In this document: in pieces, positions 7,332 through 15,195 of the stretch
Position numbering within the stretch: position 1 is the first letter of the stretch
Layout: the number at the start of each line of letters is the position of its first letter
Origin: a virus
Length of the DNA: 20,675 nt
IMG/VR virus record: IMGVR_UViG_3300035633_000550
Coordinates: 1-20,675 of that record
Strand: one strand, 5' to 3'
Program-made: the position numbers and the translations under genes
The notes under the pieces: generated by a model
The model's input: the letters and a program-made list of their open reading frames with translations, nothing else
Told to the model about the DNA's origin: nothing
Database searches by the model: none

Positions 7332-9724
7332 TAGACTGTCAACCTCGCTTCAAAGAATGGCGACTCTCTACCAATCAGGTCCATTGCTTTGATCCTATAC
7401 ACATAGGTATTTCCAACTTGCAGATCTCTGTCAAAAAACTCAGGCTCTACATATGCTTCTCCGACAACCTCAAAGGTGTCGTTTTCAACATCAAATTTCC
7501 TCTCAATGATCCACCTATCTGGACGGGCTTTGTTACGCTCCGTAGTCCAAGTCAACCTCGAAACCAAAGGGCGAACCTTAGAGTTCAAAACTTCTGCCTT
7601 GAAGTTCACCGGGAACCCCAAATCTGGCAATGTGGAAATTTCAACCTCCTCTGTAAAGTTGCTTTCGTCATCTTGTGCAATCGCTGCAACCCTGTAATAG
7701 TAAATATCATTTTCGTTGAGAAATTCGGGCACACCAAAAGGACGAACGAAAGTTTCTTGTTTGAAATCACTGCTCACGTTGATGTCGCCCTCTGCTTCAA
7801 CAAAAATATCTTCTGTCTTCTTGGGCGAAAAAGCCACAGCATCTGGGGATGGGGTCTCGTCTATCACAAATTTGTTGACTGTCAACGGAAACGACTGGTA
7901 AACCGTCTCATTTCTCTTTCTGCGTTGAAGCTTGTACGTGAACTTTGATGGCTCCCTTAGAGCCTCGGCATCACCCTCAAAAAGCTCAGAAGCGCTGAAT
8001 TCTGTGGACAAGTTGTCGTCATCCCAGAGGATCTTGACCCTGAAGGGGCTTTGTCTCAACACCTTGGAACGGAGATTGACGGGAGAACGGATTGCCTTTT
8101 TGCCTGCCACTCTAATGATCGAAAGCTGATATGGGGTGGCATTACCGAACAAATCGAACCCTCTGACCCTATACTGATAGATGTGGTCAGGCTCAACTGT
8201 ATTATCGATAAACACAATTTCCTTTTCTTTTGCCACCTTGTTGAAGTAGTCTACACTTGTTAGCTCCTCGTTTTCCTTTCCTTCCAATATAGGATCCCTG
8301 TTACGATTCACAAAGAACTTGTTGCTTTTCCAGCCGTCTTCGCCACCTATTCCGCCAAAGCCTGTAAAAAGCTTCGAAGGCTTGTGGAAACTTCTCTCAT
8401 TAATGGTCAGGTCTCGCCTATCAAGCTCATAGTATCTCACCCGAGTATCGTTTGAAGACATAGTAATCTTGATGAAATCTGAGTTCTGGTCCTGTACGGT
8501 TGTCAAAATAGGGATTTTGAGATTGTTTGATCTGCTCTGGGGGGTAATCCTCTGAGCAGTCGAAGGAACCTCAATATCTACCGGCTCAGACAGAGTACCA
8601 TGAATGTTCTCTGCAAAAGCTCTGTATTCATACGACTTTCCAAAAACAACAGAGACATCTTCAAGAGTTACACAATCTGTAACGTTAGTGAACGCACCTG
8701 CTCTTCTGAAAGAAATCTCATCTTCCGACTTTCTGTACAACAAGACTCTGCCTATATCGTCTCGTGGGTCCAAACAAATTCTCAAATTGATACTGTTTTC
8801 AGTGCCTTGCGTAGCTGTAAAATTAGTAGGTGGGCGGATTGAGGTCAGATCATCAACCAAAATCCTGACGATGTTCGACCTGGGAGTCTCTTTTGCCTCT
8901 TCGGAAACTGAGGTGATGTAATACTCGAACACCTCTCCGTAGCCAACCTCTTTGTCTTTGAAGGAAATGTCAACAAACTCTCTCTCCTCCACAGAGACGA
9001 ACTTTTGCTGATCCCTCTTCAAGAACTGACTATATGAAACACTGCCTATCTTTTTGAATTTTCTAGCAAAAATAGCACGCTCAAACTCTCCGCCAACCTC
9101 TCTACTGAAATAATCAGCCTGTGGCGCAAACCTCGGCTTACCCCTGAACCCCAAGCCCGGCCTTCTGCGACTAGGCGGCAAAAAGTCTGTCCTAGACCTT
9201 TGCGTTGATTCAAGAGATTCGAGCCTGAAATTCAAAATGTCCTTAGGGATCAGGCTGCGGCGCATCTGATATAGGGCTTTCTTGTCTGGAGAGAATCGAC
9301 CTCTCCTGGGAATTTTGCGAGATATCCTGTCAAAAGCCCCTCTCGAAAACCTGCGAATCTTCTTTTTGTAGTCCCTGGTTTCCTTGAATATCTCCTCTCT
9401 CGTGAGCCTTCTGCGGTACACGTTAAAGGACGCAATTCCGCCAGAGTCCACAGCAAAGCGTGAAGTTCTCCAGTTCAGTTCGACATAAGGGTTGTCAACG
9501 CCATCCCTCAACAACTCTAGCAACATCAACTCTGGAGGAGACACCTTTCTCTGTGTGCCTACACGAGGGTCCTTGCCCAGGGTGAACACAGTAGATCTTA
9601 CATTGAGGGTTTGGGTGTCCTCTGGTTGCTCACGCTTGCGCTGCTCTTCGATCTGCTTATCTAGCTCTTCAAAGTCTAGATTTATGCTGACCTCTTTAGT
9701 TCTTCTGGTTCTTCTTCTGGTCAT
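7331..9724 (-). CDS. Multi-domain fibronectin type III-like virion protein, 797 aa
   Basis: Approximately five FN3-like units are visible, each with a 'Y.l.RR' strand and a closing 'Y.YRv.a.d..G' strand. Counted from the ATG chosen here they lie near residues 80-287 (FNVYRRRL ... EVFEYYITSVSEEA), 296-387 (VLLYRKSEDE ... KSYEYRAFAENIHGTLSEP), 402-542 (YYELDRRDL ... IYQYRVRGFDLFGNATP), 545-699 (YKLQRRKRNE ... IYYYRVAAIAQDDE) and 701-797 (WIIERKFDVE ... TYVYRIKAMDLIGRESP). The first unit is split by an arginine- and lysine-rich insertion (~109-202). No enzyme motif, signal peptide or membrane span is seen. It probably acts as a structural or binding appendage. I choose ATG at 9724, which overlaps the upstream TGA as ATGA; an in-frame TTG at 9733 would add three residues. 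The TAA overlaps the next ATG (TAATG). Confidence 0.85.
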   Translation of the reverse strand: MTRRRTRRTKEVSINLDFEELDKQIEEQRKREQPEDTQTLNVRSTVFTLGKDPRVGTQRKVSPPELMLLELLRDGVDNPYVELNWRTSRFAVDSGGIASFNVYRRRLTREEIFKETRDYKKKIRRFSRGAFDRISRKIPRRGRFSPDKKALYQMRRSLIPKDILNFRLESLESTQRSRTDFLPPSRRRPGLGFRGKPRFAPQADYFSREVGGEFERAIFARKFKKIGSVSYSQFLKRDQQKFVSVEEREFVDISFKDKEVGYGEVFEYYITSVSEEAKETPRSNIVRILVDDLTSIRPPTNFTATQGTENSINLRICLDPRDDIGRVLLYRKSEDEISFRRAGAFTNVTDCVTLEDVSVVFGKSYEYRAFAENIHGTLSEPVDIEVPSTAQRITPQSRSNNLKIPILTTVQDQNSDFIKITMSSNDTRVRYYELDRRDLTINERSFHKPSKLFTGFGGIGGEDGWKSNKFFVNRNRDPILEGKENEELTSVDYFNKVAKEKEIVFIDNTVEPDHIYQYRVRGFDLFGNATPYQLSIIRVAGKKAIRSPVNLRSKVLRQSPFRVKILWDDDNLSTEFSASELFEGDAEALREPSKFTYKLQRRKRNETVYQSFPLTVNKFVIDETPSPDAVAFSPKKTEDIFVEAEGDINVSSDFKQETFVRPFGVPEFLNENDIYYYRVAAIAQDDESNFTEEVEISTLPDLGFPVNFKAEVLNSKVRPLVSRLTWTTERNKARPDRWIIERKFDVENDTFEVVGEAYVEPEFFDRDLQVGNTYVYRIKAMDLIGRESPFFEARLTV

Positions 9725-10644
9725 TTCGTCCAAACCCTCAAGAACGATTCGAATCCATCTTGGAGGATTTCATCGCCTACCGGGTCCTCTACGTCCTGTT
9801 CCTGCAGCTTGACCAGCCTTCCGTCTGAGCCGCTCTCAAAAATCTCAATCAAAAACCCATCAGTTATTTCAGCCGGGCCTTCGCTTCCCTTAAGCTGCAA
9901 GGTAATAGTGGCTGAATCCAAGCCCGTGACAATTTCCATGTCTCTAGGAACACGAACAATTTTTCCTTCTTTTTCGACTGCCCTGTCGTTGTGAAGCTGG
10001 AGAGCTTGGTCTATTGTTGTAACCAGGCCAGTCGAGACGTTCAATGCAGAATTTCCTTTTAACGCAATGTAGTCCTTAGCTAAAGGCAAACCGACTATGT
10101 TCTCTCTTCTGTAGCGTTTGCGTACCGTTTGCTGAACTTGCTGATCGAGCCCATAATCTGACTGGCGCTCCTCTAGAGACTTCTTCTCAAGAGACGCCCT
10201 CAAAATGTAGGCCAAAGGGTACCTAAGCCTTCTGGACAAACGAGACCTGAAAGAAATTCTATTCAAGAAGTATGACCTTTTAAGTATAACGTTTGCTGCT
10301 CGACCCACTAATGCCGAACCCTCAATTGAAGTGTCTATGCTTGTCTTGAATTCCGGAACAACCTTACTCCTAGATGGAACTGTGAAAAGAAATGACTTGA
10401 GAGTGGTGTCATTGTATCGGTTGTCCGAAGTTCGTTGATTGGCCTCAAACGACAACCCTCGGTGGACATAATCGTCAAAAGATGAACTCTGAGCCAAGGA
10501 GGCACTCAAAGAGCCCGAGTAGTTCATTCCCTCGTCTGAGAATGCGTAAAATGAAAATTCAAGCAAATTCTTCGACAAAAGCTCTCTACCCTTGTCGGTG
10601 AGAACCACATCTAAAATTCTCTCTTTTTGGTTTAGAAACGCCAT
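9721..10644 (-). CDS. Phage structural protein with N-terminal 'LTDxGRE' domain, 307 aa
   Basis: The first ~43 residues (ILDVVLTDKGRELLSKN ... FSFYAFSDEGMNY) match the start of the 233-aa gene at 2343-3044 (DAVLTDVGREFLARN ... RFSLGDDEIDY), so the two are paralogues or share a domain. A second shared stretch lies near residues 257-283 (PAEITDGFLIEIFESG; the paralogue has PSEIVDGSFLVQVDND). Between them this copy carries a basic region (about 121-180; ISFRSRLSRRLRYPLAYI) missing from the paralogue. I have seen this N-terminal pattern in large-phage virion genes but know no established function. The ATG lies 18 bases after the fibre stop with only a weak ribosome-binding site, and the TGA overlaps the next ATG by four bases (ATGA). 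Confidence 0.82.
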   Translation of the reverse strand: MAFLNQKERILDVVLTDKGRELLSKNLLEFSFYAFSDEGMNYSGSLSASLAQSSSFDDYVHRGLSFEANQRTSDNRYNDTTLKSFLFTVPSRSKVVPEFKTSIDTSIEGSALVGRAANVILKRSYFLNRISFRSRLSRRLRYPLAYILRASLEKKSLEERQSDYGLDQQVQQTVRKRYRRENIVGLPLAKDYIALKGNSALNVSTGLVTTIDQALQLHNDRAVEKEGKIVRVPRDMEIVTGLDSATITLQLKGSEGPAEITDGFLIEIFESGSDGRLVKLQEQDVEDPVGDEILQDGFESFLRVWTK

Positions 10645-10662
10645 CGAATATAAATATCCAGC
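10645..10662. promoter_or_regulatory. 18-base gap holding an exact TATAAATA on the plus strand
   Basis: This gap between the fibre stop and the 307-aa gene's ATG is AT-rich. On the plus strand it contains TATAAATA (10649-10656), identical to the T4 late-promoter core, but it points away from the genes. On the minus strand it reads GGATATTTATATT, which resembles GGATTATACTTATATT in the 56-base gap at 3045-3100. In the minus orientation it ends 2 bases before the ATG, too close for a normal promoter. It may simply be an A/T-rich coincidence or an RNA-processing signal. Confidence 0.2.
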
Positions 10663-11817
10663 CTACGCTATTTTCCACATGCTGATTGTACTACCAGCAA
10701 GAGCAGCAAAAGTATTGCTTGTACCTTGGTACAAGATTTCAATATAGTGGGTCGCTGACAAATCAAGCATAAATATAATAGTATTTTCGTCCGGAGCTAC
10801 AATAGCATAAACAGCAACTCCAATCGCACTCCAGGTGTAGGGAGAACCCTCATTGTTTACTTGAATGTGGAAGTCGCCTATCGAAGGAGAGCCACCCGAA
10901 TCCATGATAAGGTTTGCCATAACCATGTAGGTTCCCGCAACAGGAACAGTAAAGCGACCAGTGCTATTGCTGTATGTGATTCCTTGGATCTTGTGTGTAG
11001 TTGTGGAGCCGCCCTGAAACACATTGGTTAAACTTGTAGAAAGGCTGTCGTTGCTGGTTTTTTCCACACAAACACGAGGGCAGTAAGGCAATGATACTAT
11101 TGAGTTAGAGTCCATGGTGAGACCCGCATTTCCACCTGCCCACATTTCCATGATAGAAGTAGCTTCAAGTTTCAAAAGGTCCCACTGATGAGCGTAGAGT
11201 ATGTATCCCGCCTGCTGATTGCCAGAGTCACCAAACATAACTGCACCGAATCCATCGGTAGTAGACAGAATAGTCATGCCAGAATCGTAATCAGATTCGG
11301 TTACTACGTTTCTATAAGCCGCCACTGAGGAAGTTGCGGTATCAACAGACTTGATGTGAAGCTGACCTAGTGGGGTACTTTCTGCAATACCGACATATCC
11401 GGTATCACCCTTGATGTACATTCTTTTGGTGGGGCCTGATGATCCGCCAGTCCAAGGGTCTTCAGCCGCAAAAGAAATATCTCCATTCAACAAACGAATG
11501 TAGGTGCCAGCCGAGCCAGTCGCAGCGACCCATGTGCCATTTACAAAATCTGCACCGCCGCACAGAATGAGGTCAGTAGGAGTGAAAGACCCAATGAAAC
11601 CGCCCTCATTCTCGTACTCGCCAATGTGAAGGCCCATGGTCTGCGTGTTGTCGCCATGAATCAGAGACAAAATTCTCTGATTGCCGCTTCTGTTGTTTTG
11701 ACCTCGAATTTTGAGTGGACCAGAGAGATTCCCCAGGACAGGTTGAACTCCTTCCTGATGAACAGCATTGATAGCTAAGGGCCTATTTCTCCTCTTAAAA
11801 GACACAAGTTTCGTCAA
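10663..11817 (-). CDS. Tail fibre protein with C-terminal C1q-like head, 384 aa
   Basis: Probable receptor-binding fibre. The middle contains a YVGIAESTPLGQLHI segment (about 141-155), matching the 'GNVGIGTTSP..LHV' signature common just before fibre heads. Residues ~250-384 look like a C1q/TNF-like trimeric beta head: TGRFTVPVAGTYMVMANLIM (about 286-305) and a final strand GSTISMWKIA. No S74 intramolecular chaperone follows. There is no ATG near the 5' end: the frame opens after a TAG, and only TTG at 11817 or GTG at 11805 (codon 5) can serve, with next ATG at residue 61. GGAGG at 11823-11819 is 1 base from the TTG and 13 bases from the GTG, so neither spacing is ideal. I keep the TTG. The 5' end lies inside the lipoprotein gene, suggesting coupled translation. 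The stop is TAG, followed by an 18-base gap. Confidence 0.82.
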   Translation of the reverse strand: MTKLVSFKRRNRPLAINAVHQEGVQPVLGNLSGPLKIRGQNNRSGNQRILSLIHGDNTQTMGLHIGEYENEGGFIGSFTPTDLILCGGADFVNGTWVAATGSAGTYIRLLNGDISFAAEDPWTGGSSGPTKRMYIKGDTGYVGIAESTPLGQLHIKSVDTATSSVAAYRNVVTESDYDSGMTILSTTDGFGAVMFGDSGNQQAGYILYAHQWDLLKLEATSIMEMWAGGNAGLTMDSNSIVSLPYCPRVCVEKTSNDSLSTSLTNVFQGGSTTTHKIQGITYSNSTGRFTVPVAGTYMVMANLIMDSGGSPSIGDFHIQVNNEGSPYTWSAIGVAVYAIVAPDENTIIFMLDLSATHYIEILYQGTSNTFAALAGSTISMWKIA

Positions 11818-12415
11818 GCCTCCGATACACTTCTTCTGCTACAGAGCCGTTTTCGTAACCAAACCACTTCGGAGGGTGCATTTCTTCTGTGCTATCCCCA
11901 AGCTCTAGTTGCCAATCCACCCCTTCTGAAAACAGCGCCAAAACGTGAATCATCTCATGACCTAGCGAAGACCGTTCGAGACAGAACGGCATATCATCAT
12001 GCCAAATTACATACACATTTATGTATTGCACATAAATATCATTGATTTGGGGATCTACAAGAGCTATTTCCGTCAATCCTCCAATGTTATAGCTCTCTCT
12101 GCCCTCTCTCTCAGCCATCCGTCGCTCAACCTCTAAAATGTATTCGGTCTTCTCTTTGAGAAAATACAAATTCACTTCTGTGGAAGCAAAACCCCAATGA
12201 ATCTCGCCCTCATAGGATGGATAGCGATCAGCAATAACATCGATGATCACCTGAGTGATTTCATCGACCTTCTCCTTTGTCACGGACTGGTTGTGTTCGT
12301 CCAAGAAGACACAGACCTCCCATTCAGTCGAGAAGTCACCACCGCAGTAATTGCTACGATAGCAGCCAACACCAAAGGCAAGAACGAAAGCGGCCAAAAG
12401 TAGAAGCTTTTTCAT
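11795..12415 (-). CDS. Putative HEXXH zinc-metallopeptidase lipoprotein, 206 aa
   Basis: The N-terminus is a typical export signal: MKK, a hydrophobic stretch LLLLAAFVLAF, then GVGC with Cys18 as the likely lipidation site (the -3 position is Gly, so the lipobox is imperfect). Residues 152-157 read GHEMIH, an HEXXH zinc-binding motif with His153, Glu154 and His157; His180 (TEEMHPP) or a downstream Glu could be the third ligand. Four further cysteines (24, 35, 145, 204) could form disulfides outside the cytoplasm. It is therefore probably a small membrane-anchored metallopeptidase, or a degenerate relative. That is unusual inside a run of virion genes. It could act on the host envelope or on superinfecting phage, but nothing in the sequence decides. 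The ATG overlaps the BNR gene's TAA, with AGAGGAA about 6 bases upstream. The 3' end overlaps the fibre gene by 23 bases if that gene starts at its TTG. Confidence 0.82.
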   Translation of the reverse strand: MKKLLLLAAFVLAFGVGCYRSNYCGGDFSTEWEVCVFLDEHNQSVTKEKVDEITQVIIDVIADRYPSYEGEIHWGFASTEVNLYFLKEKTEYILEVERRMAEREGRESYNIGGLTEIALVDPQINDIYVQYINVYVIWHDDMPFCLERSSLGHEMIHVLALFSEGVDWQLELGDSTEEMHPPKWFGYENGSVAEEVYRRLDETCVF

Positions 12416-14406
12416 TACGTTTCCTCTTCAGATTTGATTAATCGACCCCAAACAATGAGGTTCTTGTTCTTATCCTCAGTCTGACCCAACCTGTGACGAG
12501 CTGAAATTCGTAACTCTTTCACGTTAGTAAGAGGAATGTCAATTGGCCAACCAATCTCAAAGGTGCTCAAATTGCCATAGTCAATCTCTTTCGTGTGAAT
12601 CAAGTCTCTGTATGTAGCTATTGCTTCACTTCCTGAGGTAGTGTACTCAACAGCCTGATCCACAGCAAAGGGAGCGTCACGCAAAGGTCTACGCTCAACC
12701 CTCATGTCAACATTATCAAGGGTGCCGCTGATAGCCTTGGTCAAATACCCATACAACGTCAAATGATCAAATTCCGTAACATCGAAGAAACTTCCGGTTA
12801 TCCACTCTGTTGTGAGCTTTCCTGCCTTCTGGCCAGAAGAAAAGCTTCCAAAGCCCTGAACAAAGGTGTCTGCGTCTTTTGTTTGATTTGGCCACATGAT
12901 ATGAACAACAGAACCCAAATGAGAAACCTGAATAATACTGTCGTCATCATTTCCAACTTGACCAGAGTCTATGGTGCCCAAAATAATATTTGGCATCTGA
13001 AAAGCGCCGCCTGCATGAGAGAACTCGCTAACATTATTGAGCTTGAACCTCTCGACTACAGATCCTGAAAGCTCCTCCAAAACATAACCAAAAGAAGTGT
13101 TTATCATCGATGGACCAAGAGACTGTGAGTTTGCAGCAGCCTTGCCAGCCCTTATGGTAGCCCTGGCTCCATATCTTGTTCCTCCTATGAGTATTTCCTC
13201 TTTTGGAGTGACAATCATAGAAGCAGGGTAAGAGAGGTCGTCCCAAGCCTCAGAGGTGATTCGATTAAAAGTGACGCTCGAATCACCAGCGGAGATAGCT
13301 TCACACTTGTATGTTTGCCACCTCAAAGACGACTGGCCCAAATCTCTAGATCCCGAAGCTCCTGCCAACCACACTTCATATGGCTCGGGCGGAGAAATTG
13401 AACCTTTTACAGGGTTTATGCCTATAGATGTGTCTCCAAGAATACTGTAAAATCCTGGACCAAAAGGCGGATTGATGAAAGGAAAATCCGTCGATTGGAA
13501 GGTAAACCCCTGATTGGTTGAAAATATAACCGTATATGCAATGGAACTAGCAGTCGACTTGCCACCAAAAAATATTAATTCTGCGTCTGCATCACAAACC
13601 AAATTACGACCCAATTCTACGTTTTCCCCTTCTCTGTTTCCGTGATACACGTCATATATAGTGGACCAGGTGGTGCGCCCCGGAATAGTGTCACCAATGG
13701 ACCCTTGTGCTTCAAGTATGTTCCAGTAAGAATCAAAATTACTTTGCACGTCCTCCCAGCTTGCATAAACAGTTGGATAGTTGGTTGTGCCGCCACCGTA
13801 TGCCAAGGTGCCCGCCACCAAAGTAGCATCGCCAAGCGACCGCTGTTGAACACTGCTTGCCGAAAACCATGTGTCGCCACCATCCGAAGAGCTAAAAACT
13901 GCGACATATTCGTCACTACCGGCACCAGCCCACCAAACCAACGCATAAAGAGGTAGAGGATCTGGAACGTCGAACGGGAAGTTTTGAGTTTCCATGCAGA
14001 TAACGTCGCTAACATAAAAGTTATTGGAAGTGTTAACATAATCTACGATAACCTCCTCCCAATTTAGCCCTTCGTCTCTGCTCCTATACAAACCTCCATA
14101 ACCACTCTGAAAATTACCTCCTCCTGTAGCGACGAAAAGACCATTTTCATTTTGGCTTACAGCATAAAGCTGCCCCAAATTTTCACCAGGAAGCGGTGGA
14201 GGAGAGTTAATTTCTTTCAAACTAAAATCGTTGGGGTTCATCTTTAGAAGAACATTGCCGCCGCCGGAGCCATCGGGACCGACGATAGCATAATAATAGC
14301 CATCTCTGCCCTCATGAAGATATGAAATTGAACCAGTTACAATGTCAGACTTCCAATACTCTGCACGGTCAGCCCAACCGTAATAAGTTACATCTCTAAT
14401 TCCCAT
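12415..14406 (-). CDS. BNR/Asp-box repeat protein, probable beta-propeller tail appendage, 663 aa
   Basis: Three Asp-box-like motifs (S-x-D-x-G-x-T-W type) are visible: YRSRDEGLNWEEV near residues 107-119, FSSSDGGDTWFSAS near 171-184, and the degenerate FSTNQGFTFQST near 295-306. Between them lie typical blade strands such as LYAVSQNENGLFVATGGG and EYVAVFSSS. This is the sequence style of BNR proteins (sialidases, photosystem II assembly-factor-like proteins), which form propellers. The arginine triad and other catalytic residues of true sialidases are not evident, so a binding role is more likely than hydrolysis. Residues ~530-660 form a separate beta domain (EFDHLTLYGYLTKAISGT ... VKELRISARHRLG). 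No signal peptide is present. The start overlaps the upstream stop (TAATG) with AAGGTGG just before it; its stop overlaps the lipoprotein start in the same way. Confidence 0.83.
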   Translation of the reverse strand: MGIRDVTYYGWADRAEYWKSDIVTGSISYLHEGRDGYYYAIVGPDGSGGGNVLLKMNPNDFSLKEINSPPPLPGENLGQLYAVSQNENGLFVATGGGNFQSGYGGLYRSRDEGLNWEEVIVDYVNTSNNFYVSDVICMETQNFPFDVPDPLPLYALVWWAGAGSDEYVAVFSSSDGGDTWFSASSVQQRSLGDATLVAGTLAYGGGTTNYPTVYASWEDVQSNFDSYWNILEAQGSIGDTIPGRTTWSTIYDVYHGNREGENVELGRNLVCDADAELIFFGGKSTASSIAYTVIFSTNQGFTFQSTDFPFINPPFGPGFYSILGDTSIGINPVKGSISPPEPYEVWLAGASGSRDLGQSSLRWQTYKCEAISAGDSSVTFNRITSEAWDDLSYPASMIVTPKEEILIGGTRYGARATIRAGKAAANSQSLGPSMINTSFGYVLEELSGSVVERFKLNNVSEFSHAGGAFQMPNIILGTIDSGQVGNDDDSIIQVSHLGSVVHIMWPNQTKDADTFVQGFGSFSSGQKAGKLTTEWITGSFFDVTEFDHLTLYGYLTKAISGTLDNVDMRVERRPLRDAPFAVDQAVEYTTSGSEAIATYRDLIHTKEIDYGNLSTFEIGWPIDIPLTNVKELRISARHRLGQTEDKNKNLIVWGRLIKSEEET

Positions 14407-15194
14407 TATTCCACCTTACCAAAAACACTAGGATTCAAAAATTGAAAATCTATATTCTGATTATCAAGCTCTCTGAAGTAGTCAACACCACTGTCAGACA
14501 GCGGTTCTATAAAATCTACTCGGAAATTTCTAAATGACGCAGTTTGTATTGGACTGCCAAATAAGTCACCAAATTGCAAAGATATATACAAAGCATTTTC
14601 CCCAGTGGGCGTCTTAAGATTGAGAGGAAATGTAGTAGAATTTGACCCACTGGTCTGAGAAAATACAAATTCAACTTTTGCAAAACCATCATCAGTAAAC
14701 CCAAGCACCGACATTTTTGCCTGATCCGCATTAAACCCAACAGACCATGTGTGGTTGTAATAATCAAAATACTCCAAAGACAAACCAGAACCCCAAAGTG
14801 GTTCCGGACCCTGACCAAGGTCTTGAAGATACAGTGAGTTTGAAAGTTCATAACTCAACACGGCCAACTTCTTGACAGTGACCTCTTGTGCTCCGTTCAA
14901 GAAGTTGGCGTTCAAAAAATCTTCCTCTTGCTCTAAAAGAATATTATCTTCTGTCCACAAAGTTCCACTTATCCTATAAGTATACCCGTTACCATTGAAA
15001 AACGTTACAACTCCATCATCAGAACTAGAGGCATAATCATCTGATTCCCAGCCGTTACCGCCAGTACCACTTATGAACCTGACAGATAATCTCGTGTGCT
15101 TTTTGTATCCAGTGAAATAGTGCTCCTGATCCAAGGAAGAATCAGCATTCTTGATTACGAAACCATTTCCAAGTTTTGGATTTGAAATTGTCAT
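14406..15194 (-). CDS. Beta-rich phage structural protein of unknown function, 262 aa
   Basis: I do not recognise a named family. The protein is rich in aromatic and beta-branched residues with short polar turns (SGTGGNGWESDDYASSSDDG, GNGYTYRISGTLW), as in virion beta-sandwich proteins. Residues ~135-230 (LSLEYFDYYNHTWSVGFNAD ... ALYISLQFGDLFG ... ASFRNFRVDFIE) could be a carbohydrate-binding-like sandwich. There is no signal peptide or membrane segment. It starts one base after the LamG gene's stop (TAAGATG) with GAGGGG only 4 bases before the ATG, and its own TAA overlaps the ATG of the BNR-repeat gene. Tight coupling between two putative adhesion genes suggests an accessory tail component; this is inference. 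Confidence 0.82.
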   Translation of the reverse strand: MTISNPKLGNGFVIKNADSSLDQEHYFTGYKKHTRLSVRFISGTGGNGWESDDYASSSDDGVVTFFNGNGYTYRISGTLWTEDNILLEQEEDFLNANFLNGAQEVTVKKLAVLSYELSNSLYLQDLGQGPEPLWGSGLSLEYFDYYNHTWSVGFNADQAKMSVLGFTDDGFAKVEFVFSQTSGSNSTTFPLNLKTPTGENALYISLQFGDLFGSPIQTASFRNFRVDFIEPLSDSGVDYFRELDNQNIDFQFLNPSVFGKVE

Positions 15195-15195
15195 C

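Noticed and set aside
10663-11817. S74 self-cleaving chaperone at the fibre end
   Set aside because: The 'VGI..STP..LH' segment is there, but the chain ends in a C1q-like head without the Ser-Lys region of S74 domains.
11795-12415. Outer-membrane spanin for the lipoprotein
   Set aside because: It is much longer than usual o-spanins, is not proline-rich, has an HEXXH motif, and no inner-membrane spanin gene is next to it.
13617-14039. Minus-strand alternative frame of 140 codons inside the BNR gene
   Set aside because: The main frame carries Asp-box motifs over this stretch; the alternative frame has none.
12415-14406. Active sialidase for the BNR-repeat protein
   Set aside because: Asp-box motifs alone do not make a sialidase; I could not find the arginine triad or FRIP-type start that would support hydrolysis.
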